47,894 bases of DNA from Lactobacillus kalixensis DSM 16043 (GCF_001434335.1 NZ_AZFM01000015.1:1-47894); one strand, 5' to 3'; counted from the first letter of the stretch, positions 22,888 through 30,775 are shown. Translations and numbers: made by a program. Notes: generated by a model from the sequence alone, not told the origin.

Positions 22888-23817
22888 TTATTTTTTGTCA
22901 TTAACAAGTTTTTGGTAATGACGAACCACATTGAAGTCTGAGTCCTTAGCACGGACATAACCTTCATGGGTATAAACTTGTTCAATTACCTTACGGCCCT
23001 TCTTAGACTTACCGATTTCAATAAAGGCCTTAGCCAATTTATTTCTGAAAGCCTTAGACATATCACTTCTTACAGAGATAGTGTCATTGGGAATAGAGCG
23101 AGTGAAGTAGATTGGAACAACTTCTTTCATAATATTTGGCTTATCTTTAATTACAGCGTTTCTTGCATCTTCAAAGACGAAGGCTGCATCAGTGTCGCCG
23201 TTTAAAACATTTAAGACAGCTTGATCATGACCAGTTACAGTAACTAACTTAGAATCTTTAGTTACGTCTAAGCCCTTTTCCTTTAATTCTGCAACTGGGA
23301 ATAAGTAGCCGGAGCTTGAAGTTGGATCTTGAATTGAAATACTCTTACCCTTTAAATCTTTCCAAGATTTGATCTTTGAGCCCTTCTTAACCAAGATTTC
23401 TGCTCGGTATGATCTAACCAACTTATTTGTTTGTCGACCATTTGGTTGTTTAATGCCATAGCGTTCAGCTTGCAAAAGCACATCAGCAACACCGCGCTTA
23501 TGAGCTAAAACATAACCATCTGGTGGTAAAAAGGCCACATCAATTTTCTTAGATGACATAGCTTCAATTGGAGCATTGAAACTAGTTGATGTAGTTACAT
23601 GAACTGGAATACCTAATCGCTTTGAAAGCATCTTTTCAAGAGGCTTTGCACGCGCTTCTAAAGTCGTTGCATTTTGACTTGGCACAAATTGCACTTGCAA
23701 AGACTTAGGGGTGTATTCTTTAGCTGAACTTGACTTTTTATTAGAAGAACAAGCAGCTAATGAAACAGCAGCAAGTAATGCCGCTGCAGCAACTAAGGCC
23801 TTTTTAAATTTTTTCAT
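22888..23817 (-). CDS. phnD: Phosphonate/phosphate-ester substrate-binding lipoprotein (PhnD-like)
   Basis: 309 residues. A lipoprotein signal sequence ends in a lipobox LAAC at about residues 20-23, so it is tethered to the outer face of the membrane. The remainder is a PhnD/Ssu-type binding fold with conserved blocks QFVPSQNATTLEARAKPLE, VAFLPPDGYVLAH and VTGHDQAVLNVLNGDTDAAF. The last is the phosphate-binding region of PhnD proteins. It is a tandem duplicate of the next gene upstream (23838-24767), visibly very similar through most of the length. It precedes phnC by 28 nt. Confidence 0.92.
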   Translation of the reverse strand: MKKFKKALVAAAALLAAVSLAACSSNKKSSSAKEYTPKSLQVQFVPSQNATTLEARAKPLEKMLSKRLGIPVHVTTSTSFNAPIEAMSSKKIDVAFLPPDGYVLAHKRGVADVLLQAERYGIKQPNGRQTNKLVRSYRAEILVKKGSKIKSWKDLKGKSISIQDPTSSSGYLFPVAELKEKGLDVTKDSKLVTVTGHDQAVLNVLNGDTDAAFVFEDARNAVIKDKPNIMKEVVPIYFTRSIPNDTISVRSDMSKAFRNKLAKAFIEIGKSKKGRKVIEQVYTHEGYVRAKDSDFNVVRHYQKLVNDKK

Positions 23818-23837
23818 TTTTGAATTAAACTCCCAAA

Positions 23838-24767
23838 TTACTTCTTAGCACTTTCAACAATCTTGTCATACTTACGGATAACGTTGAAGTCACTATCTTT
23901 AGCGTAGTCGTAACCTTCGTGGCTGTATACACTTTCGATAACTTTCTTACCTTCTTTAGATTTACCAACAGCGATGAAGGCCTTAGCAAGCTTCTTTTCA
24001 AATGACTTATTCATATCTGGACGAACAGTGATAGTGTCATTTGGAATAGGCTTAGTAAAGTAAATTGGAACAACTTGCTTCATAATATTAGGGTTATCTG
24101 CTTTAACAATGTTACGTGCATCTTCAAAAACAAAAGCTGCATCAGTATCACCGTTTAAAACGTTTAAAACAGCTTGATCGTGACCTGTTACAGTAACAAG
24201 CTTACAATCCTTAACAACGTCCAAGCCCTTTTCCTTTAATTCTGCAACTGGGAATACGTAACCAGCTGATGAAGTTGGATTTTGAACGGAAATGCTCTTA
24301 CCTTTCAAATCTTTCCATGACTTGATCTTTGAGCCTTTTTTAACCAAGATTTCTGCTCGGTAGCTCTTAACTAAATTCTTAGTAGCTTGACCATTTGGTT
24401 GCTTAACGCCATAACGTTCAGCTTGTAAAAGAAGGTTAGCAGCACCTTGTTTGTGAGCTAAAACGTAACCATCTGGTGGTAAGAAACCAACATCAACTTT
24501 CTTTGACTTCATTGCTTCAACAACAGTGTTGTAGTCAGTTGACATTGAAACTTTAACTGGAATACCCAAACGCTTTGAAAGCATCTTTTCAAGTGGCTTA
24601 GCACGAGCTTCCAATTTAGTTGCAGCTTGACTTGGTACAAATTGAATGGTTAAAGTCTTTGGTGTATAACCATTCTTGCTTGAAGAATTATTGCTTGAAC
24701 AAGCAGTTGCAACTACAGCTACGAGCATAGCAACTACAGCTACCAAAACTTTTTTAAATTTAGACAT
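23838..24767 (-). CDS. phnD: Phosphonate/phosphate-ester substrate-binding lipoprotein (PhnD-like), first copy
   Basis: 309 residues with lipobox ATAC. ATG with AGGGAGG 5 nt upstream. Same blocks as the following paralog, with differences spread across the length (NTTVVEAM-type loop, VKSYRAEILVKKG shared). The first gene of the phn transcript, preceded by a long leader (24768-25019) with a small ORF and terminator. Two binding proteins in one operon suggest two specificities or a dosage effect. Confidence 0.92.
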   Translation of the reverse strand: MSKFKKVLVAVVAMLVAVVATACSSNNSSSKNGYTPKTLTIQFVPSQAATKLEARAKPLEKMLSKRLGIPVKVSMSTDYNTVVEAMKSKKVDVGFLPPDGYVLAHKQGAANLLLQAERYGVKQPNGQATKNLVKSYRAEILVKKGSKIKSWKDLKGKSISVQNPTSSAGYVFPVAELKEKGLDVVKDCKLVTVTGHDQAVLNVLNGDTDAAFVFEDARNIVKADNPNIMKQVVPIYFTKPIPNDTITVRPDMNKSFEKKLAKAFIAVGKSKEGKKVIESVYSHEGYDYAKDSDFNVIRKYDKIVESAKK

Positions 24768-24810
24768 GTCGTCCTCCCTATGAACGATGAAACATTAACA
24801 ACGCACCGAA

Positions 24811-24863
24811 CAAAATAAAAAGACTTAACACAGGTCACCAAAAAAGACGATCGTATTAAGTCT
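24811..24863 (-). terminator. Terminator/attenuator-like hairpin in the phn leader
   Basis: AGACTTAA (24863-24856) pairs with TTAAGTCT (24828-24821) around an inner GTC/GAC-containing loop, then TTTTATTTTG. The 5' arm overlaps the TAG stop of the small ORF at 24862. No promoter was found between this hairpin and phnD, so phnD expression likely requires read-through. Confidence 0.6.
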
Positions 24864-24975
24864 ATTTCTTCTTGCTCTCGATTAAAAAACGAACGAAATT
24901 AACAGCCCCTAAAAAAGGGAATACGGCACCTACAGGAAAAATAACATCTGAAGCTGTGTAATCCTGCACTTGCAC
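24862..24975 (-). CDS. Putative 37-residue membrane peptide in the phn leader
   Basis: A GTG start at 24975, with AGAGGGGG 8 nt upstream and a promoter at 25020-25049, opens a frame of 37 codons: MQVQDYTASDVIFPV, then a hydrophobic stretch GAVFPFLGAVNFV and a basic end IESKKK. That is a short polar N-terminus, one hydrophobic span and a positive C-terminus, like a small single-span membrane peptide. Its stop codon lies inside the 5' arm of a terminator hairpin, a layout that could couple its translation to read-through into phnD. An ATG in another frame 11 nt upstream opens a Cys-rich ORF judged less likely. No family recognised; too short for homology from memory. Confidence 0.5.
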   Translation of the reverse strand: MQVQDYTASDVIFPVGAVFPFLGAVNFVRFLIESKKK

Positions 24976-25019
24976 AATTCATTCCCCCTCTTACAAGTCT
25001 CTCACGTTTGTTCGTAAAA

Positions 25020-25049
25020 ATGATACCAGAAACATTCGGATTTGATCAA
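25020..25049 (-). promoter_or_regulatory. Promoter of the phn leader
   Basis: On the minus strand TTGATC (25049-25044) and TATCAT (25025-25020) with an 18-bp spacer. Transcription would begin near 25012, about 37 nt before the small ORF. Confidence 0.5.
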
Positions 25050-25118
25050 GTAAATCTGAAAAAAAGTCAAAAAAATAATGGATTTGTAACAATCCATCAT
25101 TTTTCATACTTCTATATT

Positions 25119-25601
25119 TTAAGCTTTTGGCTTAAGCGGATTATTGTTAATATCGGTTCTAACGATCAAAACATCTGCCAAAGCGTGTTGGTTAACGTAT
25201 TCAGTAACTGAACCCATTAACATTCTTTCGACTGCATTCAAACCAGTAGCGCCCATCACGATCAAAGTATTCTCATGATCCTTGATGAAGTCGTAAGAAA
25301 TAATTCTCTTAGGACTGCCGTAACGAATATGGTAATCAATATCATCGAAATCGAAATTATCGTGCGCCCATTTCTTCAAGCTCTTCAAATATTCTTCAGC
25401 ATCTTGCGTCATTTGGTAAATTGTATCGCCAGAAATAAGGGTATCTTGCATTTCGCCCATAAATTGACGCGTATCAATTACGTTTAATACATCAACATGT
25501 GCATGATCAGTCATCGCAATTTTTACAGCCTTGTCAAAAGCTCTTTCAGCAGTTTCTGAACCATCAACTGGTACCAAAATACTTTCTTTTTCTTTAGCCA
25601 A
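25119..25601 (-). CDS. Universal stress protein (UspA family)
   Basis: 160 residues from a TTG start at 25601 (MAKEKESILV). AGGAG lies directly against the in-frame ATG at 25610 (spacing 0), whereas it is 9 nt from the TTG, so the TTG is preferred. Single Usp domain: SILVPVDGSETAERAF at the N-terminus and the ATP-binding signature VMGATGLNAVERMLMGSVTEYV near the C-terminus (G-2x-G-9x-GS/T pattern). Usp proteins are cytoplasmic, nucleotide-binding and induced by stress; the exact role is unknown. Transcribed alone, divergent from the tyrosine phosphatase gene. Confidence 0.9.
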   Translation of the reverse strand: MAKEKESILVPVDGSETAERAFDKAVKIAMTDHAHVDVLNVIDTRQFMGEMQDTLISGDTIYQMTQDAEEYLKSLKKWAHDNFDFDDIDYHIRYGSPKRIISYDFIKDHENTLIVMGATGLNAVERMLMGSVTEYVNQHALADVLIVRTDINNNPLKPKA

Positions 25602-25756
25602 AATTCTCATCTCCTAGGAACTATTCTTTTATTTTTAGTATTATAAGTTTATTTTAGCATAATTTTGTAAGCTGTTACTTCTTTAATAATTGTTTGCTAG
25701 CGTTTTTGTTGTTAGAATAATGTGCATAGCAAAAATGACAGAAGGGAGAGAATTTT

Positions 25757-26560
25757 TTGACTAAAAATTTAACTAATCAATTAATTGGTGTTACTAGCGG
25801 ACGCAATTTTCGCGAACTTGGAGGATACAAGACTAATTCCGGTAAAACAATCAAAATGCATAAATTGCTTAGAACTGGTAATTTAGCAGACCTATCGCCT
25901 TTTGATAAGCAGTTTTTAACAGATTACGGTGTAAAATACGACGTTGACTTCAGAAGTAAAGAAGAAGTTCAAAATCAGCCTGACCGCGTTCCAGATGGTG
26001 TGGAATATATTTTTGATCCAGTTTTTAGTGAAGACTTAACCAACTCATCTAAGAGCTTGAACGATTTAAATAAGCAAGCAAGTGCGGACGCAGATTTTGG
26101 CTTTGATCACATGTTATTTGCTTATGAAGATATGATCGAAAGTGATTCTGCACAAAAAGCTTACCGCAAATTCTTTGACGTATTACTAAAAAACAATGTT
26201 GATGGTGAAAGTGTAATTTTCCACTGTACAGCAGGTAAAGATAGAACTGGCTTCGGTGCTATCCTTATTCTTAGTGCTTTAGGTGTCCCATTTAGTACAA
26301 TTAAAAAAGACTATCTTTTAACGAATATTACAACCAAAGACTTCGTTGACAGTATGGTTGAACATGCCCGCCAAAATGGCCGTAACGATAATGTTTTACA
26401 ATCAATCCGTGACATTCAGAGTGTACGTGCTGAATATATTGACCATGCAATCAAAGTCCTTAATGACAAATACGGTAGTATTAATAACTATTTACGTGAT
26501 GTTATGAAGCTATCAAGTGCAGATATTATGAAGTTACGTAATATTTATTTAGAGGACTAG
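25757..26560 (+). CDS. Tyrosine-protein phosphatase (LipA-like)
   Basis: 267 residues, TTG start at 25757 with GAAGGGAG upstream and no nearby ATG. The active site P-loop is HCTAGKDRTG (CX5R), Cys nucleophile and Arg present, in the Y_phosphatase3 family. N-terminal GRNFRELGGYKT and LRTGNLADLSPFD are typical of it. Cytoplasmic, no signal peptide, unlike some secreted LipA-like phosphatases. Substrate unknown, possibly phosphotyrosine or phosphoinositide. A strong terminator follows. Confidence 0.9.
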   Translation: MTKNLTNQLIGVTSGRNFRELGGYKTNSGKTIKMHKLLRTGNLADLSPFDKQFLTDYGVKYDVDFRSKEEVQNQPDRVPDGVEYIFDPVFSEDLTNSSKSLNDLNKQASADADFGFDHMLFAYEDMIESDSAQKAYRKFFDVLLKNNVDGESVIFHCTAGKDRTGFGAILILSALGVPFSTIKKDYLLTNITTKDFVDSMVEHARQNGRNDNVLQSIRDIQSVRAEYIDHAIKVLNDKYGSINNYLRDVMKLSSADIMKLRNIYLED

Positions 26561-26570
26561 AGCAAATTAA

Positions 26571-26607
26571 ATGACCCTTCACTTTTCTTGGTGAAGGGTC
26601 ATTTGTT
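26571..26607 (+). terminator. Intrinsic terminator of tyrosine phosphatase
   Basis: ATGACCCTTCAC/GTGAAGGGTCAT is a perfect 12-bp stem with an 8-nt loop. The T-tract is short (TTGTT). Confidence 0.75.
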
Positions 26608-26909
26608 ATAAAAATTATTCATATGAAAATTAACTTTCCAAAAAAATCTAGACGATTATATCTTAGGTTATTATTCTATGCCCACTTAACAAGTTTCGGG
26701 CCACTTATGTAAATTATTATCGTCTGTTGTTAATTGAATCACAATATAAATTGCTTAACTTACGATGCCCATTGGTATCACAAACTTTCTAAAAAATATA
26801 ACTACTTACTTTTCTAGGTCATTGGACTCACCTTTTCTTTTGTATGCTTGATTTATATTTATTACTTATTTTCTTTACACCCATAATATACCATAGCTTA
26901 TCTAAAAAA
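26608..26909. other. About 300-bp AT-rich stretch without an intact gene; possible decayed PTS sequence
   Basis: No frame on either strand is open for more than a few tens of codons. On the minus strand a segment near 26805-26765 reads FFRKFVIPMGIVS before stops, loosely reminiscent of the start of cellobiose-type PTS EIIC proteins. With the cre site and promoter-like TATATTAT just upstream, it could be a dead gene. The resemblance is weak. Confidence 0.3.
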
Positions 26910-26923
26910 TTAAAGCGCTTTCA
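26910..26923 (-). promoter_or_regulatory. CcpA (cre) site
   Basis: Minus strand TGAAAGCGCTTTAA matches the cre consensus TGWNANCGNTNWCA at 13 of 14 positions. It lies downstream of the EIIA gene and its terminator, and upstream of DNA with no intact gene in the same direction, which suggests a lost carbon-regulated gene. Confidence 0.55.
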
Positions 26924-26934
26924 TTCAATTACTT

Positions 26935-26965
26935 AAAAAAAGAAATCAGCGTGTTTAAACCGATT
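26935..26965 (-). terminator. Intrinsic terminator of PTS EIIA gene
   Basis: AATCGG/CTGATT stem (one G.T pair) followed by TCTTTTTTT on the minus strand, 13 nt after the stop of the EIIA gene. Confidence 0.7.
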
Positions 26966-26977
26966 CCTTCCATTCGA

Positions 26978-27460
26978 TTATTCAAAATTCTGAAGCAAAT
27001 ATTCATAGATACTATCAGGATCTTTAAAATTCAAAAAATTGCGCAAGTCTTCTTCTGGAGTCTTTGCCAGGAAGTTCATTACTTGACTGAGCAGTTTGGC
27101 CTGTCCATCTGGATTAGTTTCTAAAAGCATGAACAAGAACTTAACTGAAAGCTCCTCATCTGGCCTAATCATATTATGAAAAACCACCGGATTTTCTAAA
27201 GCCACTGGAACAATCAGGCGCTTATTAACAAATTCTCCCTCTGTATGTGGAATAGCAATATTGGGCAAATTCTCACCTAAAGTTGATGTATCAAGGCCAG
27301 TTGGAAAATTGTGTTCTCTTTCAATAATATGAGCCAAAAAATCTCCTTTAACATAACCGAGATCTAGTAATTTATCATAAATTTCTTTTAACAGTTGATC
27401 CTGATTACTTTGAAAGCTAGTAAAAACCGCATCACGACTAAAGATTGCTGACTTGTTCAT
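26978..27460 (-). CDS. PTS sugar transporter EIIA (fructose/galactitol type)
   Basis: 160 residues with one PTS EIIA-2 domain. The phosphorylated His lies in IAIPHTEGEF (about residue 79), following the family's GLDTSTLGENLPN. GAGGAAGG before the ATG. EIIA takes phosphate from HPr and passes it to EIIB; here no EIIB or EIIC gene is adjacent, so it is an orphan subunit, perhaps regulatory or working with proteins encoded elsewhere. The DNA after its terminator may hold decayed remains of a partner (26608-26909). GatA-like rather than mannitol-specific by the sequence around the His. Confidence 0.9.
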   Translation of the reverse strand: MNKSAIFSRDAVFTSFQSNQDQLLKEIYDKLLDLGYVKGDFLAHIIEREHNFPTGLDTSTLGENLPNIAIPHTEGEFVNKRLIVPVALENPVVFHNMIRPDEELSVKFLFMLLETNPDGQAKLLSQVMNFLAKTPEEDLRNFLNFKDPDSIYEYLLQNFE

Positions 27461-27581
27461 AAGATTACCTTCCTCAATTACTTACATCCTTGACTGTAAA
27501 TAATCAAGACGTTTTTTTCAAGTAAATTCATGATAAAGTGAAAGAGAATTATAATTGTTTAAATATTACGAGGAGATAAAA

Positions 27582-28058
27582 ATGGCAAAAACTAAGACAC
27601 TTTACTTCGGTGCTGGCTGGTTCAATGATAAGCAAAACAAGGCTTACAAAGAAGCAATGGATGCTTTGAAAGAAAACCCTACTGTTGATTTGGAAAACAG
27701 TTACGTTCCCCTTCAAAATCAATACAAGGGCATTCGCGTTGATGAACATCCTGAATACCTTCACGATATTGAATGGGCATCAGCTACTTACCACAACGAC
27801 TTAGTTGGGATTAAGACTAGTGATGTTATGCTTGGCGTTTATCTTCCAGACGAAGAAGATGTTGGCCTTGGTATGGAACTTGGTTATGCCTTGTCACGCG
27901 GTAAGTTCATCTTGTTGGTTATCCCAGATGAATATTATGGTAAGCCAATTAACTTAATGAGTTGGGGCGTAGCTGACAATGTTATTAAGATTAGTGAATT
28001 GAAGGATTACGACTTCAACAATCCACGTTTCGGCTTCTACGACGGCGCTGTATATTAG
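27582..28058 (+). CDS. ntd: Nucleoside 2-deoxyribosyltransferase (type II)
   Basis: 158 residues from ATG 27582 (MAKTKTLYFG), chosen because GAGGAG lies 7 nt upstream; a longer frame from 27555 has no site. The enzyme swaps bases between deoxynucleosides and free purines or pyrimidines, a salvage route typical of lactobacilli. The protein closely follows the L. leichmannii/L. helveticus type II enzymes: GAGWFNDKQNKAY, DVMLGVYLPDEEDVGLGMELGYALS (catalytic Glu in GMELG) and the C-terminal FYDGAVY. Monocistronic, with a terminator 5 nt after the stop. Confidence 0.95.
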   Translation: MAKTKTLYFGAGWFNDKQNKAYKEAMDALKENPTVDLENSYVPLQNQYKGIRVDEHPEYLHDIEWASATYHNDLVGIKTSDVMLGVYLPDEEDVGLGMELGYALSRGKFILLVIPDEYYGKPINLMSWGVADNVIKISELKDYDFNNPRFGFYDGAVY

Positions 28059-28061
28059 AGA

Positions 28062-28089
28062 AAAAGCAGGCAAAAATTTGCCTGCTTTT
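28062..28089 (+). terminator. Intrinsic terminator of ntd
   Basis: AAAAGCAGGCAAA/TTTGCCTGCTTTT, a 13-bp stem nearly without a loop, usable on both strands (also for the minus-strand gene ending at 28102). Confidence 0.85.
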
Positions 28090-28101
28090 GGTTTATTTTT
28101 A

Positions 28102-29499
28102 TTACATTTCATTAAAAGTAATCAACTTGCAATCTATTCTCTGAGCTAATTCCTTACATGAATCGGAAAAGCCGGTCTTTGAAAACAAAAAATACTTCTT
28201 ACTTGCATAAGGGAAAAGTTCACTTTCTCTTATCAATTTTTCCAATATTTGTTTCGAGATTACCTCGTTTTTCCACTTGCACTCACCAAAGTACCCAACA
28301 ATTTTATCTGGTGTAATCCCTACAATATCTAATTCAACTTGTTTCTTTGTCCTCTTATCTGATCCCCACCAATTATCCAAATAGATAAATGGTTCAGGGA
28401 ACATTGTCTGATCCATCACGTGATCCCACATATAATCTTGCGATAACTTTTCAAATTCTGGTCCCATAAAATCATTGATATTCTTCTTAATTATTTCCAG
28501 AACCAATTCACTATTGCCACGTAAGATCATATTCATATATTTGCTGACAAAAGTATGCCAGAACCTAAACAAACCATCTTTAATTCGATAGATCGTCTTT
28601 TTAGAACGAGATTTACTCTCTTCAGTTACCGGTACTTTCTTCTCAATAATCCCTAAATCAATCAGATTTTTTAGACATGTTGTAACGGCCGAACTCTCCA
28701 AATGCGTCTTGGTTGCAATATCGTTTAATCTAGAAGCACCATCTGCAATGGCATTAATCACAGAATTATAGTTAGCCAGATTGCGCAATTCCTGTTTCAA
28801 TAAATTATCTGTTTCTTGAAATAGTGGTGAATTAATTTCTAAAACATTGTCCTGAATATTCTGCCAAAGTGTCCTTTGATCTGACATATATGAAAGATAC
28901 ATTGGAACTCCACCAGTTATGGTGTTTAAGACAAAAACATCTTCTTTGTTCATAGCTGGAAAATATTCTTCAGCTTCATGCAAAGTAAACAGTAGCAATT
29001 TAAATTGGGCTGTTCTTCTTCCGTAAAGTGGACTTTTATATGCCAAAACTTGATTTTCCATAAATGACATTGACGAACCACAAAGGATCAAAAATAAGTT
29101 AGTATCTTTAAATTCTTGATCAATATATGACTGAAGCATTGAGCTAACAACAGGTGCTGATTGAGCCAAATATGGATATTCATCAATTACAAGCACTACT
29201 CTTCTTTGCCGAGCAATCCGGCTGATTTCTTGAAAGCACGCTTCAAGACTGCCATAGTTAAAGTTTGTCACATTATCATCACGATCAAAGTTAGCAATTG
29301 CCGTTGAAAAACGGACCAGGTTGTCATGAATATTTTCTTCTAATCCTACATAGTAAATTGCAGGTTTATCTTTAATGAACTCTCTAATCAAAGCAGTTTT
29401 CCCGATTCTTCTACGACCGTAAATAACTGCAAATTGAAACTTGTTTGTTTCATACAAAGATTCTAATTTTGCTAATTCTTTTTTTCTACCAATAAACAT
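28102..29499 (-). CDS. AAA-type ATPase with HTH and PD-(D/E)XK-like (DUF234) domain
   Basis: 465 residues. N-terminal P-loop ATPase of the archaeal ATPase type: Walker A GRRRIGKT (28-35), Walker B VVLVIDEYPYLAQ (about 95-107), sensor segment FLILCGSSMSFM. A winged-helix segment (about 245-295) precedes the C-terminal DUF234 domain, which contains VELDIVG ... GYFGECKWKNE, a D-x-E-x-K pattern typical of PD-(D/E)XK nucleases. Such proteins occur widely and their function is largely unknown; roles in defence or in mobile DNA are speculated. Its 5' leader is overlaid by a five-unit 15-bp array (29510-29578) that contains the only TATAAT. Confidence 0.85.
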   Translation of the reverse strand: MFIGRKKELAKLESLYETNKFQFAVIYGRRRIGKTALIREFIKDKPAIYYVGLEENIHDNLVRFSTAIANFDRDDNVTNFNYGSLEACFQEISRIARQRRVVLVIDEYPYLAQSAPVVSSMLQSYIDQEFKDTNLFLILCGSSMSFMENQVLAYKSPLYGRRTAQFKLLLFTLHEAEEYFPAMNKEDVFVLNTITGGVPMYLSYMSDQRTLWQNIQDNVLEINSPLFQETDNLLKQELRNLANYNSVINAIADGASRLNDIATKTHLESSAVTTCLKNLIDLGIIEKKVPVTEESKSRSKKTIYRIKDGLFRFWHTFVSKYMNMILRGNSELVLEIIKKNINDFMGPEFEKLSQDYMWDHVMDQTMFPEPFIYLDNWWGSDKRTKKQVELDIVGITPDKIVGYFGECKWKNEVISKQILEKLIRESELFPYASKKYFLFSKTGFSDSCKELAQRIDCKLITFNEM

Positions 29500-29509
29500 T
29501 TTTCTCGCA

Positions 29510-29578
29510 CTTACTAAATTACGATTTAGTAAAATACGATTTACTAAAATATACTTTACTAAATTATACTTTAGTAAA
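29510..29578 (-). repeat. Five-unit 15-bp repeat array (operator-like) before the AAA ATPase
   Basis: Units TTTA(C/G)TAAA start at 29510, 29525, 29540, 29555 and 29570, exactly every 15 bp, with the first unit one base off (CTTACTAAA). Each 9-mer is itself a palindrome. Some neighbouring units form longer inverted repeats, such as TTACTAAAT/ATTTAGTAA. The array begins 10 nt upstream of the ATPase ATG and contains the TATAAT (29568-29563), so it overlies promoter, transcription start and leader. Confidence 0.85.
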
Positions 29579-29593
29579 TTGCATAGGCGAAAT

Positions 29594-29617
29594 AAAAAAG
29601 CTTATACAAGCTTTTTT
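29594..29617 (-). terminator. Intrinsic terminator of nagA
   Basis: AAAAAAGCTT/AAGCTTTTTT hairpin directly after the nagA stop at 29621, with the arms themselves supplying the T tract. It sits immediately beside the ATPase promoter region. Confidence 0.85.
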
Positions 29618-29620
29618 CAT

Positions 29621-30775
29621 TTATGCTTTATATCTAGACACACCGTTCAAGTATGTTTCGCTAAGTGTCATGTCTGGATTCAAGATTAAGAAGTCCGCAT
29701 CTTTATCTGGCTTAATTGAACCACACTTGTCCAAAATATGACTACTCTTAGCAGCGGTGTAACTGGCCATCATCACTGCCTTTTCAGCAGTAACAATGTT
29801 CCAATCAACGACATTCTTCACACCGTCTTTCAATTGCAAAATTGAACCCGCTAGATTATCGCCATCTTTCAAACGAGCCATGCCGTCTTTTACATAAACA
29901 GGCAATTCACCAAGCATATAATCTCCGTCTGGCATCATTCCTGCTTCCATACAGTCCGTAATCAAAGCAATATGTTCTGGACCAACAGCATTAATCAAAG
30001 CCTTAGCCATTGATGGTTGAACGTGGTGACCATCACAGATTAATTCATCAGTTATATTATTTAAAGTCATTGCTGCATTTGAAATTGATGATGCATGATG
30101 ACTTGGATCAGGCATCCCGTTGAAAGTATGTGTAAACATAGTTGCTCCTGCTTCAACACCTTCAACCGCTTCTTCAAAAGTTGCACTTGAGTGACCTAAA
30201 GAAATAACGATTCCTTCTTTAACAGCTTCACGGATGAATTCTTTAGAACCTTTACGCTCTGGTGCCATTGAAATCTTCTTAAGCATTCCATCTGATGCTT
30301 CAAGCCATTTATTAAATTCATTAATATCTGGATCCATCATATACTTTGGATTTTCAGCACCAGCGTGTTCTTCAGTAAAGAATGGACCTTCAAAGTGAAT
30401 ACCTTGAATCTTAGCACCAGTTTCTTCACCCTTGTGCTCTGCAAACATCTTACAGATCTTAGTTAAAGTATCACTACTTGCAGTAATTGTTGTTGGTAGC
30501 CAGGAAGTTACCCCTGCACTAAGAAGACCTTCAGAGAGCTTATTAATTCCCTTCCAATCACTCTTCATCACATCTTCTTTCAAAGAACCATGAATGTGTG
30601 TATCAACTAAGCCTGGTGCGACCCACTTACCAGAATAATCAACAATTTTACCTTCTGGTTTTTTACTTTCTGGATAGAAGAAGCCAAACTTGCCATCATC
30701 TTGAATTTCAAGATAGCCACCGTTTTCTGTCTTATTTTCTAAAAAGAATTTATCTGCGTGAATGTAATAAGTCAT
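29621..30775 (-). CDS. nagA: N-acetylglucosamine-6-phosphate deacetylase
   Basis: 384 residues from ATG 30775 (MTYYIHADKF), with AAGGCGAAG upstream; the TTG at 30802 is a poorer start. It removes acetate from GlcNAc-6-P to give GlcN-6-P, feeding glycolysis and cell wall precursors. Amidohydrolase fold: VDTHIHGS (metal site), GIHFEGPFF (catalytic Glu region), ISLGHSSATFEEA, FTHTFNGM (His ligands), CDGHHV and ALITDCMEAG (catalytic Asp). Divergent from the GH31 gene; a NagR-like operator lies in the shared upstream region at 30846-30861. Confidence 0.95.
   Translation of the reverse strand: MTYYIHADKFFLENKTENGGYLEIQDDGKFGFFYPESKKPEGKIVDYSGKWVAPGLVDTHIHGSLKEDVMKSDWKGINKLSEGLLSAGVTSWLPTTITASSDTLTKICKMFAEHKGEETGAKIQGIHFEGPFFTEEHAGAENPKYMMDPDINEFNKWLEASDGMLKKISMAPERKGSKEFIREAVKEGIVISLGHSSATFEEAVEGVEAGATMFTHTFNGMPDPSHHASSISNAAMTLNNITDELICDGHHVQPSMAKALINAVGPEHIALITDCMEAGMMPDGDYMLGELPVYVKDGMARLKDGDNLAGSILQLKDGVKNVVDWNIVTAEKAVMMASYTAAKSSHILDKCGSIKPDKDADFLILNPDMTLSETYLNGVSRYKA

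Noticed and set aside
24870..24990. ATG ORF (MNCASAGLHS...) in the phn leader
   Set aside because: Its ATG overlaps the spacing of the ribosome binding site and it gives a Cys-rich, atypical peptide; the GTG frame is better placed and hydrophobic as expected for a small membrane protein.
26608..26909. tRNA or small RNA in the spacer
   Set aside because: No cloverleaf or T-loop sequence and no terminator-flanked transcript with a clear promoter was seen.
29510..29578. CRISPR array
   Set aside because: Units are 15 bp back-to-back with no spacers and there are no cas genes; they are operator-like repeats.
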